Positions 54,239-63,295 are shown, counted from the first letter of the stretch. The stretch: DNA of 64,000 nt from Nonomuraea coxensis DSM 45129 (GCF_019397265.1 NZ_CP068985.1:6378001-6442000); one strand, 5' to 3'. Notes: a model not told the origin generated them from the letters alone. Translations and numbers: made by a program.

Positions 54239-55123
54239 ATGAACTCCGTCCCAACTGGCAAGATCGTGGCGATCGTGTCCGCCCTGCTGGCGCTGGTGCT
54301 CGCCGCGGCCGGTCTGGTCTTCGTTCTCGCCGACTCCGCCACGACCTCCGCCAGGCCCGTGAACGAGGCCCAGCGGATCGCCTCCCCTCCGGTCAACGGC
54401 GCGGAGACGAAGAAGGTGCCCCTCCCCGGCAGACGCCTCGCCACGGCCAGCCCGCTCTACGCCACCGGCCGGCTGACGGACGTGAACTGCTCGCCGGGAG
54501 AGCTGCCCGCGGGCAGCATGACGGCCTACCGGCGCTTCCTGCTGCGGGTGACGGCGTGCCTGAACAGGGCGTGGGCCGCCCAGTTCGCCAAGGCGGACAT
54601 GCCCTTCAGCAAGCCGAAGCTGCGCATCATCACCGGTAAGGTACGCACGCCCTGCGGCGCCTGGAACGCCGGCGCGGACGGCGTCTACTGCTCCACCGAC
54701 CGCACCATGTACCTGATGATCAGCCGCGACCAGCTCCGCAACCCGTTCCCGCTCGGCATCACCCGGCTGATCGCCCACGAGTACGGCCACCACGTGCAGC
54801 AGATCTCCGGCATCTGGAGCTACTACTGGACGGCGAGGTCGAGCGCGGGCAAGGCCGGCCGGCTGCTGCTGTCGCGCCGGTCCGAGCTCCAGGCCGAGTG
54901 CTTCTCGTCGATCTTCATGAGCACGATGAAGGGCACCTCGCTCGTGACGGACGCGGACTGGTCGTACACCGTGGACTGGTTCCGCAAGAACGGCGCGAAG
55001 GGGTGGCCGCAGAACGACCACGGCAAGGGACCGACCCAGGCCGCGTGGATGACCCGGGGCTTCAACCGCGGCACACCCGCCGCGTGCAACACCTGGGCCT
55101 CGGCGGCCCGCAACGTCACCTGA
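54239..55123 (+). CDS. Secreted neutral zinc metallopeptidase (copy 1 of 3)
   Basis: A 294-residue protein starting at ATG 54239. An N-terminal hydrophobic segment (about 9-31) acts as signal or anchor. The zinc motif is in LIAHEYGHHVQQISG (about 178, HExxHH), with the third ligand region in RRSELQAECFSSIFMS (about 218). Cysteine pairs before and after the site match the Zn_peptidase (YpfJ-like) family. Substrate unknown. Two closely related genes follow in tandem, each with its own start region. Confidence 0.9.
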   Translation: MNSVPTGKIVAIVSALLALVLAAAGLVFVLADSATTSARPVNEAQRIASPPVNGAETKKVPLPGRRLATASPLYATGRLTDVNCSPGELPAGSMTAYRRFLLRVTACLNRAWAAQFAKADMPFSKPKLRIITGKVRTPCGAWNAGADGVYCSTDRTMYLMISRDQLRNPFPLGITRLIAHEYGHHVQQISGIWSYYWTARSSAGKAGRLLLSRRSELQAECFSSIFMSTMKGTSLVTDADWSYTVDWFRKNGAKGWPQNDHGKGPTQAAWMTRGFNRGTPAACNTWASAARNVT

Positions 55124-55131
55124 GAACGCGC

Positions 55132-55160
55132 TTTACCTGGAGCTCCCTCTTCACTAGGGT
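55132..55160 (+). promoter_or_regulatory. Promoter for metallopeptidase copy 2, probably leaderless
   Basis: TTTACC (55132-55137) and TAGGGT (55155-55160) are 17 bases apart, and the ATG (55169) begins nine bases after the -10 box with no ribosome site. Confidence 0.6.
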
Positions 55161-55168
55161 GCCGTCCC

Positions 55169-55969
55169 ATGCGTATCCCCCGATCGACGCTCCTGGCGGG
55201 CGTCCTGACGAGCGTGCTGTTAGGCGGCACGGCTCACGCGGCGGCCGCTCCGGCGTACAAGCCGGTGCTGACCGACAACCCGGTGTACAAGACCGGCGAG
55301 CTCGACCTCGGGACGTGCGAGGAGGAGCAGGCCGCGCCAGGCGACCTGCAGGACGTGAAGAAGTACCTCACCGGCGTGCTCGACTGCCTCAACGAGGCCT
55401 GGGCGCCGAAGATCAGGAAGGCCGGCTTCACGTTCAGCAAGCCGTCGTTCCAGGTCATCAGCAAGCTCGGCGCGAAGACGGGATGCGGCCGCTTCCCCGC
55501 CGGCGCGCAGGCCCTCTACTGCACGCGCAACAACAAGATCACCTACTGGGTCTCCCCCGACTTCCTGCGCAACCCGGACGACCTGCGGCTGATGGCGGTC
55601 CTCGCGCACGAGTACGGCCACCACATCCAGCAGCTCACCGGCATGCTCAACGCCGGCACCGAGTACAACGGCAAGAACACCCGCCGCGTCCTCGACGAGA
55701 GCCGCCGCTACGAGCTGCAGGCCGAGTGCCTGGGCGCGGCGTTCATCGGCGACGTGTGGCACTCGCTCGGCCGCTCCCACGACGACTGGTACTACCTCGT
55801 CAGGAACAACGGCAGCGGCTCCTTCCTGTCGGTCTTCGGGCTGAAGGCCCCCGGTGAGGAGACCCACGGCGACGGCGCCGACGTCGGCTACTGGCTGGAG
55901 CGCGGCTACGCCCAGGAGTCGGCGGGCTCCTGCAACACGTGGAAGGCCGCCAAGTCCAAGGTGTCCTGA
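55169..55969 (+). CDS. Secreted neutral zinc metallopeptidase (copy 2 of 3)
   Basis: A 266-residue protein with a signal peptide (about 1-25, ending THAAAA-like) and zinc motif VLAHEYGHHIQQLTG (about 145). The third metal ligand is in RRYELQAECLGAAFI (about 182). NPVYKTGELDLGTC and SCNTWKAAKSKVS mark the disulfide-bonded ends shared with copy 1. It aligns with copies 1 and 3 over most of its length. It is probably secreted and active on an extracellular protein or the cell wall; neither has been shown. Confidence 0.9.
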   Translation: MRIPRSTLLAGVLTSVLLGGTAHAAAAPAYKPVLTDNPVYKTGELDLGTCEEEQAAPGDLQDVKKYLTGVLDCLNEAWAPKIRKAGFTFSKPSFQVISKLGAKTGCGRFPAGAQALYCTRNNKITYWVSPDFLRNPDDLRLMAVLAHEYGHHIQQLTGMLNAGTEYNGKNTRRVLDESRRYELQAECLGAAFIGDVWHSLGRSHDDWYYLVRNNGSGSFLSVFGLKAPGEETHGDGADVGYWLERGYAQESAGSCNTWKAAKSKVS

Positions 55970-55995
55970 CAAAAGTCGACATTCTGATTTATGAT
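55966..55995 (+). promoter_or_regulatory. Promoter for metallopeptidase copy 3, probably leaderless
   Basis: CTGACA (55966-55971, overlapping the end of copy 2) and a good TATGAT box (55990-55995) are 18 bases apart. The GTG start (56004) falls at the expected +1. Confidence 0.72.
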
Positions 55996-56003
55996 CCGCC
56001 ATC

Positions 56004-56762
56004 GTGCGCGCTGTTCTCGCGCCGGTGGCGGGCCTGGTCGCGGTTCTCGTCGCGGGCGCCGTCATCGGTGGGCCCGCGACGGCCGCGCCGCGTGCCGGGC
56101 AGGTGACGTTGTCCGGCGTCATGGGCGGGGACCTGCCGCGGCTGAGGTGCGCGGTGCCGGCGATCACGGTGGGCTCGGCGGCCTCGCTGCGCGCCTTCCA
56201 CAAGGCCATGGCGGCGTGCGCGGACCGCTTCTGGGCGGAGCGGTTCGCGGCGGCCGGGCTCCCGTACAGCTCGCCCGAGGTGACGATCACGTCCGGCGCC
56301 GACTCGGTCTGCGGGCGCCTGTCGGGCGCGGGCGCCCACTACTGCCCCGAGCAGCGGGCGATCGTCATCCGGATCACCCGGCACGACCTGCGCGACCCGT
56401 TCAGGATGAACGTCGCGCACTCGGTCGCCCACGAGTGGGGTCACCACGTGCAGCAGCTCACCGGGGTGCTGCGGGCGCAGGAGGCGCTGTACCTGCCGGC
56501 CTCCGAGCAGGCGCGCAGGGTGCTGAGCCACCGGCTGGAGATGCAGGCCGAGTGCTACGCGGGCGTGTTCTACAGCTCCGCGCTGAAGTCGATCGGGCCG
56601 GGCATCGCGTGGGACGACTGGCTGGACGCGGTACGGCAAGCGGAGGAGAGCGAGGTGCACGGCAAGCCGCGCAACCTGGCGTTCTGGCAGGACCGCGGCT
56701 ACCGGGGCGGCGCCACCGGCTTCTGCAACACCTGGACGGCGGCGCGGGCGAAAGTGGGCTGA
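56004..56762 (+). CDS. Secreted neutral zinc metallopeptidase (copy 3 of 3)
   Basis: A 252-residue protein starting at GTG 56004 at the expected transcription start. A signal peptide (about 1-28) is followed by the zinc motif SVAHEWGHHVQQLTG (about 147) and HRLEMQAECYAGVFY (about 180). The closing GFCNTWTAARAKVG is shared with the other two copies. It is the most diverged of the three, with many changes in the first 100 residues, which suggests old duplication. It converges on the ROK gene. Confidence 0.9.
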   Translation: MRAVLAPVAGLVAVLVAGAVIGGPATAAPRAGQVTLSGVMGGDLPRLRCAVPAITVGSAASLRAFHKAMAACADRFWAERFAAAGLPYSSPEVTITSGADSVCGRLSGAGAHYCPEQRAIVIRITRHDLRDPFRMNVAHSVAHEWGHHVQQLTGVLRAQEALYLPASEQARRVLSHRLEMQAECYAGVFYSSALKSIGPGIAWDDWLDAVRQAEESEVHGKPRNLAFWQDRGYRGGATGFCNTWTAARAKVG

Positions 56763-56772
56763 GCGGGGCCGG

Positions 56773-57978
56773 CTAGCCGTTCGCGCGGGCCAGGACCTCC
56801 AGGGGGTCGGCGAGGACGTGCGCGAAGGCCAGCTCCGCCGCGCCGACCAGGGTGGCGGAGTCGCCGAGCGCGGAGGTGCGCAACCGCACCCGTTCGCGCT
56901 GCGGGGCCATGGCGTGCAGGGTGAGCTGCGTACGCACCTGCGCGGCCGAGCCGAGATAGACCTCCCGCAGCATGCCGCCGAAGATCACCATCTCGGGGTT
57001 GAAGATGTTGACGAGGTTGGCGACGCCGAGGCCGAGCCATTCGCCGGTGCGGCTGAGCGCCCCCTGGGCGACGATGTCGCCGCGGTCGGCCGCCTCGACC
57101 ACGGCGCGGACCGCGTCGCGGCCCTGCTGCCCGGCGCCGAAGCGGCCGGCCGCCTCCAGCAGGGCGCGCTCCCCCACCTCGGCCTCCAGGCAGCCGTGCG
57201 AGCCGCAGCCGCAGGCCCGGCCGCCCGGGTTGACGACCATGTGGCCGACCTCGCCGCCGTAGCCGTCGTGGCCGCCGAGCAGCTGGCCGCCGGCGATGAT
57301 GCCGCCGCCGATGCCCACGTCGCCGTGCAGGTAGATGAAGTCCCTGACGGCGACGCCGACGCCACGGCTGTGCTCGGCGAGCGCGGCGAGGTTGGCGTCG
57401 TTGCCGACGCTGACCGGCAGGCCCAGCCCGAGCTTGCGGCCCAGCTCCTCGCCGAACGGCACCTCCTCGGCCTTGAGGTTGGGTCCGAAGGTGACCACGC
57501 CGTCGGCCTTGCGCACCCCGCCGGACACGGCCGCCGCCGCGCCGACGCACACGGTGTCGGCCCTGGTCTTGCGGCGCATCTGCCGGGCGAAGCCGGCCAG
57601 CGCGCCGGTCAGCTCGTCCAGCTCGAACGTGTCACGGCGGCGTACGGCCTCCCGCCGGTCGAGGATGACCCCGCCGAGCCCCACGCGGGCGACCGCGAGC
57701 CGGTCGGGCCCCACGTCGAAGGCGAACACGTAGACCCGCGACGACTCCGGGCGGACCACGAGCGAGGGGCGGCCCGCCCGGCCGGTCTCGCGGGGCAGCT
57801 CCTCGCGTACGAGCCCCGCCGCCGTGAGGTCGGAGGTCAGCGCCATGATCGTGCTGCGGTTGAGCCCCATCTTGGAGGTGAGCTCGGCGCGCGAGGTCGG
57901 CCCGCCGAGGTGGACATGGCGGAGCAGCGCGCCGAGGTTGTGGCGCCTGATGTCCTCCTGCGAGGGGCCGGCACGCAT
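56773..57978 (-). CDS. ROK-family regulator, Rok7B7-like
   Basis: A 401-residue protein. ATG 57978 (MRAGPSQEDIRRHN) is chosen for AAGGAA nine bases upstream. The winged helix is at about 18-70 (SRAELTSKMGLNRSTIMALTS). The ROK domain has the ATP site near VFAFDVGPDRL (about 92), GNDANLAALAEH (about 195) and the zinc motif GRACGCGSHGCLEAE (about 255). It follows a xylFGH-type ABC operon on the same strand; in Streptomyces the regulator Rok7B7 neighbours xylFGH. It probably controls this transporter. Confidence 0.88.
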   Translation of the reverse strand: MRAGPSQEDIRRHNLGALLRHVHLGGPTSRAELTSKMGLNRSTIMALTSDLTAAGLVREELPRETGRAGRPSLVVRPESSRVYVFAFDVGPDRLAVARVGLGGVILDRREAVRRRDTFELDELTGALAGFARQMRRKTRADTVCVGAAAAVSGGVRKADGVVTFGPNLKAEEVPFGEELGRKLGLGLPVSVGNDANLAALAEHSRGVGVAVRDFIYLHGDVGIGGGIIAGGQLLGGHDGYGGEVGHMVVNPGGRACGCGSHGCLEAEVGERALLEAAGRFGAGQQGRDAVRAVVEAADRGDIVAQGALSRTGEWLGLGVANLVNIFNPEMVIFGGMLREVYLGSAAQVRTQLTLHAMAPQRERVRLRTSALGDSATLVGAAELAFAHVLADPLEVLARANG

Positions 57979-58013
57979 GGTCTGGGGTTCCTTCAGAGGC
58001 TGTGAGTCGCTGA

Positions 58014-59276
58014 TCACCTTAGACCAGCGGCAGCCGCCCGCCTGCGCGCCAGGGCGTCCACACCCGCGGCGAGGAGCAGCACGCACCCCGTCACCAGATA
58101 CTTGACGCTGGCGCCGTAGCCCATGAGGCCCATGCCGTTCTCGATGACGGCCACCACGGCGCCGCCGAGCACGGCGTCGAGCACCCGGCCCTTGCCGCCG
58201 AACAGGCTCGTGCCGCCGATGACCGCCGCGCCGACCGCGTACAGCAGGACGGAGCTGCCGCCCGTGTTGGGGTCCACGGAGCTGGCGCGGGAGGCGGCCA
58301 CGATGCCGCCGACGGCGGCCATCGCCGAGCAGATCACGAACGCGCTGATCTTGATCCGGTCGACCGGGATGCCGGCCCGGCGGGCGGCCTCGGTGTTGCC
58401 GCCGACCGCGTACAGGTGGCGGCCGAACGCCGTGCGGCGCAGGATGACCGTCCACACGACCAGCAGCACCAGGATGAGCGGCACCACGATCGGCACGCCG
58501 GTGAGCGAGACCAGCGCCGGGTTGCGGCTGCGCTCCAGGTTGAGCACGAACACCGCGACGCCCGCCAGCACCGCCAGCGCCCCCACGCGGAAGGCGATGA
58601 GCGACAGCGGGTCGGCGGTGAGACCGCGCTTGGCGCGCCGTGCGGCGCGGACGAGCTGGATGGCCGCGAAGACGCCCACGCCGGCGGCGTAGAGCGCCCA
58701 GCCGAGCCACGGCTCCAGGTTCTTGTTCGCGATGGCGACGATCACCGGGTCGCGGACCGAGATGTTCGTGCCCTCCCGCACCAGCACGAGGACCAGGCCC
58801 TGGAAGGCGAGGAAGGCGGCCAGCGTCACCACGAACGACGGGATGCCGACCTTGGCCACCAGCGCGCCGAGCACGATGCCGATGATCACGCCGGTGAGGA
58901 CGGCGGCGAGCGCGCAGACGTACCAGGGCAGGCCGAGACTGGCGAGGGTGACGGCGAGCACGGCCGCGCAGACGCCGCTCGCGAACCCGGCGGACAGGTC
59001 GATCTCGCCGAGCAGGAGCACGAACACCAGGCCCATCGCGATGAGCGTGATCGCGGCGCCCTGGGTGAAGAGGTTGGCGAAGTTGATCGCGGTGACGAAC
59101 GAGGGACGGGCGATCGCGAACACCGTGCAGAGCACCACCAGGCCGAGGACGGCCGGCAGCGCCCCCATGTCGCCGCCGCGCACCCGCTGGGCGTAGGCGC
59201 GGAAGCTGTTGCCGATGGACGGGGCCTGCGTGGCGGCGACGATGGCCTCGCCAGGGAGTTCCTTGACCTTGCTCAT
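58014..59276 (-). CDS. xylH: Sugar ABC transporter permease, XylH-like
   Basis: A 420-residue permease starting at ATG 59276, overlapping the ATPase stop by ATGA. Ten or more helices are visible, with the ribose/xylose permease pattern VLLLGEIDLSAGFASG (about 85) and the cytoplasmic EAA-like loop GGNTEAARRAGIPVDRIKI (about 298), typical of the XylH/RbsC family. It is larger than RbsC (about 320), as is XylH. A single permease would form a homodimer. The encoded operon imports a pentose or related sugar; xylose is inferred. Confidence 0.9.
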   Translation of the reverse strand: MSKVKELPGEAIVAATQAPSIGNSFRAYAQRVRGGDMGALPAVLGLVVLCTVFAIARPSFVTAINFANLFTQGAAITLIAMGLVFVLLLGEIDLSAGFASGVCAAVLAVTLASLGLPWYVCALAAVLTGVIIGIVLGALVAKVGIPSFVVTLAAFLAFQGLVLVLVREGTNISVRDPVIVAIANKNLEPWLGWALYAAGVGVFAAIQLVRAARRAKRGLTADPLSLIAFRVGALAVLAGVAVFVLNLERSRNPALVSLTGVPIVVPLILVLLVVWTVILRRTAFGRHLYAVGGNTEAARRAGIPVDRIKISAFVICSAMAAVGGIVAASRASSVDPNTGGSSVLLYAVGAAVIGGTSLFGGKGRVLDAVLGGAVVAVIENGMGLMGYGASVKYLVTGCVLLLAAGVDALARRRAAAAGLR

Positions 59277-60037
59277 GGGGTGACCCCGTTCTTGAGGCCG
59301 AGTTCCCCGCTCCGGCCTGCAGTGATCAGTTCCACGACCTGCGCGTGCGTCACGTCGGAGGTCCTGACCTGGGCGGCCATCCTGCCGAGGTAGAGCGCCG
59401 CGATCCGGTCGGAGACGGCGAACACGTCGTTCATGTTGTGCGAGATGAGGACGACGGCGAGGCCGGTGTCGGCCAGCCTGCGGACCAGTTCGAGCACCTG
59501 CGCGGTCTGGGCGACGCCCAGGGCGGCGGTGGGCTCGTCGAGGATCACGACCTTGCTGTTCCACAGCACGGCCTTGGCGATGGCGACGGTCTGCCGCTGC
59601 CCACCGGACAGGCTGGAGACCTGCTGCCTGATGGACTTCACGGTGCGCACGGACAGGCTGGAGAGCGTCTTCTCGGCCAGCTCCTCCATGCTGTCCTCGT
59701 CGAGGAGGAGCCCGTTCCTGCGCTCCCGGCCGAGGAACATGTTCTGGACGATGTCCAGGTTGTCGCACAGGGCCAGGTCCTGGTAGACGATCTCGATGCC
59801 CAGCTCGCCGGCGTCTCGAGGGGTGTGGATGTGCACCGGCTTGCCGTCGAAGGCGATCTCGCCGGCGTCGATCGGGTAGATGCCGCCGATGCACTTGACC
59901 AAGGTGGACTTGCCCGCCCCGTTGTCGCCGACGAGTGCGGTGACCTCGCCGGCGTAGGCGGAGAACTCGACGTTGTGCAGGACTTTGACCGGACCGAAGC
60001 TCTTGTCGATCCCGCGCACTGCAAGGAGGGGGGTCAT
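59273..60037 (-). CDS. xylG: Sugar ABC transporter ATPase, XylG-like (single domain)
   Basis: A 254-residue protein starting at ATG 60037 behind AGGGAG. Walker A GDNGAGKSTLVKC (about 38), signature SSLSGGQRQTVAIAKA (about 140), Walker B KVVILDEPTAALG (about 164) and LISHNMNDVFAVSDR (about 198) are intact. XylG of enteric bacteria has two ATPase halves; this one has a single half, as in many actinobacterial CUT2 systems, so it would dimerise. It overlaps the permease gene by ATGA. Confidence 0.92.
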   Translation of the reverse strand: MTPLLAVRGIDKSFGPVKVLHNVEFSAYAGEVTALVGDNGAGKSTLVKCIGGIYPIDAGEIAFDGKPVHIHTPRDAGELGIEIVYQDLALCDNLDIVQNMFLGRERRNGLLLDEDSMEELAEKTLSSLSVRTVKSIRQQVSSLSGGQRQTVAIAKAVLWNSKVVILDEPTAALGVAQTAQVLELVRRLADTGLAVVLISHNMNDVFAVSDRIAALYLGRMAAQVRTSDVTHAQVVELITAGRSGELGLKNGVTP

Positions 60038-60047
60038 GGGGCTCCCT

Positions 60048-60095
60048 AGAGGGGAGGGTACGGCCCTGCGCTCGTGACGCGGGCCGCACCCCTCT
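60048..60095 (-). promoter_or_regulatory. Intercistronic hairpin between binding-protein and ATPase genes
   Basis: AGAGGGG (60048-60054) pairs with CCCCTCT (60089-60095), and CGGCCC (60061-60066) with GGGCCG (60081-60086), closed by GCG/CGC. It lies just after the binding-protein stop and includes sequence up to the ATPase leader. Such hairpins raise binding-protein expression over membrane components by attenuation or 3' end protection. Confidence 0.6.
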
Positions 60096-60100
60096 CGGTT

Positions 60101-61219
60101 CTACTGGATTCCGGCCTCGGTGCACTTCTCGGCGAAGTCACCGGCGCACAGTTCCTCCTTGGTCACGTAACCGTCGGCCACCACGTCCTTGACGTTGTCG
60201 GCGTAGATGGCCTGCGGCTCCATGAGCTCGGCGGGGACGTCCTGCCCGGTCTCCGGGTCCTTGACGCTGGAGCTCGCCGCGGGCTTCTCGCCCTTGGCCA
60301 GCGCCACCGCCAGCTTGGCCCCGGCGTCGGCCTCCTTCTTGACCGCCTTGTAGACGGTCATGCACTGGTCGCCGGCGAGGATGTTCTGCAGGCCCTGGAC
60401 GGTGGCGTCCTGGCCGGTGACCGGCACCTTGCCGTTGAGGCCGTTCTTCTTGAGGATGGTGATGGCGGCGTTGCCGAGACCGTCGTTGGCGGCCAGGACG
60501 CCGGCGATCTTCGGCTGCTCGGTCAGCATCTGCTCGAAGAGCGTGCCGGCCTTGGTGTTGTCCCAGTCGGGCACCGACTCCTCGGGGCCCTTGACGTACT
60601 CGCCGGAGTCGAACTTCGGCTTGAGCACGCCGTCGTAGCCCGCCTTGAACAGGGTGGCGTTGTTGTCGGTGGGAGAGCCGTTCAGGTACGCGACGATCGG
60701 CTTGTCCGCCTTCTTGTCCGTCAGGCACTTCGCCAGGCCCTCACCCTGGAGGGTGCCGACCTTGGTGTTGTCGAAGCTGACGTAGTAGGCGGCGTTGCCG
60801 CCGAGGGTGAGGCGGTCGTAGTCGATGACGGCGACGCCCTGCGACTTGGCCTTGTCGATGACGGCCTTGCCGCTGCCGCTGTCCAGGTTGACGATCATGA
60901 GAACGGTGGCGCCGTTCGTGATCATCTGGTCGGCGATGGTCTGGAACGCCGTCTTGTCGTTCTGGGCGTTCTGGATGTCGTACTCGACGCCGGCGGCCTT
61001 GAACGCCTCTTCGAGGTACTTGCGGTCCGCCGTCTCCCACCGGGCCGAGGACTTGCTGTCCGGCAGGATGACGCCGATCTTGCCGGCCTTGGCGGCCGGG
61101 GCAGAGGCCGATTCCGACGAGGTCGACGTCGTGGTCTGACCGCTGTCGCCCCCGCAGGCGGTGAGACCGAGGGCGAGCGCGGCTGCCGCGGCGGTCAGGC
61201 TGAGGATCCCCTTGCGCAT
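60101..61219 (-). CDS. xylF: Sugar ABC transporter substrate-binding lipoprotein, XylF-like
   Basis: A 372-residue protein starting at ATG 61219 behind AAAGGA. The signal peptide ends in a lipobox (LGLTACGGD, about 18-26). A Ser/Thr/Ala linker precedes the periplasmic-binding-protein fold: KIGVILPDSKSSARWETAD (about 48), GVAVIDYDRLTLGG (about 130), GVLAANDGLGNAAI (about 240) and VTGQDATVQGLQNI (about 268). D-xylose-type proteins share these. It is first in the operon xylF-xylG-xylH-ROK. The sugar is likely xylose or another pentose. Confidence 0.9.
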   Translation of the reverse strand: MRKGILSLTAAAAALALGLTACGGDSGQTTTSTSSESASAPAAKAGKIGVILPDSKSSARWETADRKYLEEAFKAAGVEYDIQNAQNDKTAFQTIADQMITNGATVLMIVNLDSGSGKAVIDKAKSQGVAVIDYDRLTLGGNAAYYVSFDNTKVGTLQGEGLAKCLTDKKADKPIVAYLNGSPTDNNATLFKAGYDGVLKPKFDSGEYVKGPEESVPDWDNTKAGTLFEQMLTEQPKIAGVLAANDGLGNAAITILKKNGLNGKVPVTGQDATVQGLQNILAGDQCMTVYKAVKKEADAGAKLAVALAKGEKPAASSSVKDPETGQDVPAELMEPQAIYADNVKDVVADGYVTKEELCAGDFAEKCTEAGIQ

Positions 61220-61257
61220 GGTGCAGGGTCCTTTCTTCCGGAGGGGCCCGGATGAAT

Positions 61258-61336
61258 GTTGTTTGCGGCAACGTATTCCCGGACGGCCTGCTTTGGAAGG
61301 GGGTGCGGGCCGGGAGTTTGTTGTTTCGGGTAACAA
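61258..61336. promoter_or_regulatory. Two candidate ROK operators upstream of xylF
   Basis: TTGTTTGCGGCAACG (61259-61273, with GTTG/CAAC arms 61258-61272) and TTGTTTCGGGTAACAA (61321-61336, with TTGTT/AACAA arms) share a TTGTTT-CGG-AAC pattern. They lie 40 to 120 bases upstream of the xylF ATG. Confidence 0.45.
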
Positions 61337-61492
61337 TCCAGAAACGCAGGCTCAACCTCCCGGACAACTAGGCACCTCCGAGGCGGCCCGCGCTTGATCA
61401 CGTTTTTGCGTCATGCGATCGGCCGATCTTGACGGCGGAGCACCTGGAGGACGCTATTAGAACTCATGTTCCCATCCATGCAGGAGGTTCCC

Positions 61493-63142
61493 GTGCGCCA
61501 CCCACTGGTTCGCCGATTAGCCGCTCACTGCGGCGCCGCCGTACTGATCACCGGCCTGCTCACCGCCGCGGCCCCCGCCGCCTCGGCGGCCGGCACCACG
61601 ACCGACCTCGGGGCGACCGACTCCTACACCGCCGACCTGGCCGTCGGCGCCGGCCGGGTGTTCGTCCCCGCCGGAGACCGGATCATCGTGGCCGACACCG
61701 GCGGAAACCTCACCGGCAATGTCGTCACCGGCCTGTCCGGCGTCCGCGAACTGGCCGTGAACGCCGACGAAACCCGCCTGTACGCGGCTCTCTCCGGCTC
61801 GAACGAGGTCGCCGAGATCGACACCGCGAGCCTCGCCGTCACGCGGCGGATCGACCTGCCGGCCTACCCGTGCCCGTCCACGCTGGCCCTGCTGGGCGAG
61901 CGGCTGTGGGTGGGACACGGGTGCGACACCGGCCCCGGCGGCGTCGTCGGCCTGGATCTGAGCGCGTCCGCGCCGGCGCCGGTGGCGGTAGGGGGCGAGC
62001 ACCCGCACGCTCCCGTCCTCGCGGCCGCCGGCGACACGCTCGTGGTCGGCCGGACCGGCCTGGACCACGCCGACATGCTGGTCTACGACATCGGCGGCGG
62101 CTCCCCGGAACCGCGCGGCACGATCGACGGCAAGAAGTGGCGCATGCACCACCTGCGCGACCTCGCCCTGACCGCCGACGGCACCACGCTGTTCTCCGCG
62201 GCCGACGCTCCCGGTCACTTCACCAGGTACGACACCAGGACCCTGGCGGCGACCGGCACCTACGGCGACGGCTGGGACGGGTATGCGTCAGCTGTCGCGC
62301 TCGGCTCGGGCGGCGCCTACGTCGCCGCGGGACGCCAATGGGGCAGCGCCGACCTCACGCTCTACGACGCCGCGACCGGCACCGAGATGTTCGCGGCCGA
62401 CCAGCCGGACGCCGAGCTCCTCCCGGACGGCCTCGCGTTCTCCGGGCCGGACGTCTTCGTGCTGCTGCGGAGCTCCACGGACCGGCTGCTCCTGTGGCGG
62501 GTGACGGGCGTCGCGTTGCCGGCGTCCCGTCTGACGGTGACCGCCCCGGCGGACGCGTACCTCGGCTCGCCGGTCACCGTCGAGGGGCGGCTCACCCGTG
62601 CCGACGGCGAGGCGCTCGGGCTCAAGCCGCTCACGGTGATCCAGTACCTGCCTGGCTGGACGAAATCGCCGATCACCGGCGTGACGACGCGGCAGGACGG
62701 CACGTTCACCTTCCAGGACACGCCCGTCTTCGAACTGCCGCCGTACATCGGCGAGGTGATCTACTGGGTGTTCTGGGACGGCGACGACAGCCACCGCCGC
62801 AGCAGCGCCTCCGCCACCGTGACGGTCCGGCACAGATCCACCCTCACCTTGGACGGACCGCAGTCGGGCGTCGTCGGCACGGCCATGGAGCTGACCGGCG
62901 CGCTGACGGCGGATGGCGGCCCGCCCTCGCCGGGGGCCAACCTCACCGTGCGACGCAGCGTGTCCGTCGGCGACCTCGTCGGCAAGAGCGTCAAGCTGCC
63001 GCCGGTGACCGTGAACGCCGACGGCTCGTACACGTTCACCGACACGCCAGCCGTCGCCGGCAGGTACAGCTACCTCGTGTCGTGGTCCGGGGACGGCTTC
63101 GCCGGGCCGGCCGAGGCCGGCCATCAGATCATGGTCCAGTGA
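61493..63142 (+). CDS. Secreted beta-propeller protein with Ig-like C-terminal repeats
   Basis: A 549-residue protein. GTG 61493 is preferred because GGAGG (61483-61487) lies five bases upstream; ATG 61466 and 61478 are in frame but less well placed. A signal peptide (about 1-34, ending ASAA) precedes a YncE/WD40-like propeller (about 35-340) with repeats such as VRELAVNADETRLYAAL and LRDLALTADGTTLFSA. Two Ig/Big-like domains follow (about 345-450 and 450-549), each containing an ADGSYTFTDTP or QDGTFTFQDTP strand. No catalytic site was recognised. It may be a cell-surface binding protein. Confidence 0.85.
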   Translation: MRHPLVRRLAAHCGAAVLITGLLTAAAPAASAAGTTTDLGATDSYTADLAVGAGRVFVPAGDRIIVADTGGNLTGNVVTGLSGVRELAVNADETRLYAALSGSNEVAEIDTASLAVTRRIDLPAYPCPSTLALLGERLWVGHGCDTGPGGVVGLDLSASAPAPVAVGGEHPHAPVLAAAGDTLVVGRTGLDHADMLVYDIGGGSPEPRGTIDGKKWRMHHLRDLALTADGTTLFSAADAPGHFTRYDTRTLAATGTYGDGWDGYASAVALGSGGAYVAAGRQWGSADLTLYDAATGTEMFAADQPDAELLPDGLAFSGPDVFVLLRSSTDRLLLWRVTGVALPASRLTVTAPADAYLGSPVTVEGRLTRADGEALGLKPLTVIQYLPGWTKSPITGVTTRQDGTFTFQDTPVFELPPYIGEVIYWVFWDGDDSHRRSSASATVTVRHRSTLTLDGPQSGVVGTAMELTGALTADGGPPSPGANLTVRRSVSVGDLVGKSVKLPPVTVNADGSYTFTDTPAVAGRYSYLVSWSGDGFAGPAEAGHQIMVQ

Positions 63143-63143
63143 C

Positions 63144-63185
63144 CTGACGGCCGTGCCCGGGCATCGGACCGGGCACGGCCGTCAG
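63144..63185 (+). terminator. Hairpin terminator, 17-bp perfect stem
   Basis: CTGACGGCCGTGCCCGG (63144-63160) pairs exactly with CCGGGCACGGCCGTCAG (63169-63185) around an eight-base loop, two bases after the propeller gene stop. No T-run follows. Confidence 0.82.
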
Positions 63186-63295
63186 CCCGCCGCTCTCGTC
63201 GAAGTCCGCTGGAAGCGATACCGGGGCGTCACAGGCTTTTGAACGTGTTCAGCCAGCCGCGCTAGGCTTGTCCCACTCACCGTGGGGGAAGCCGA

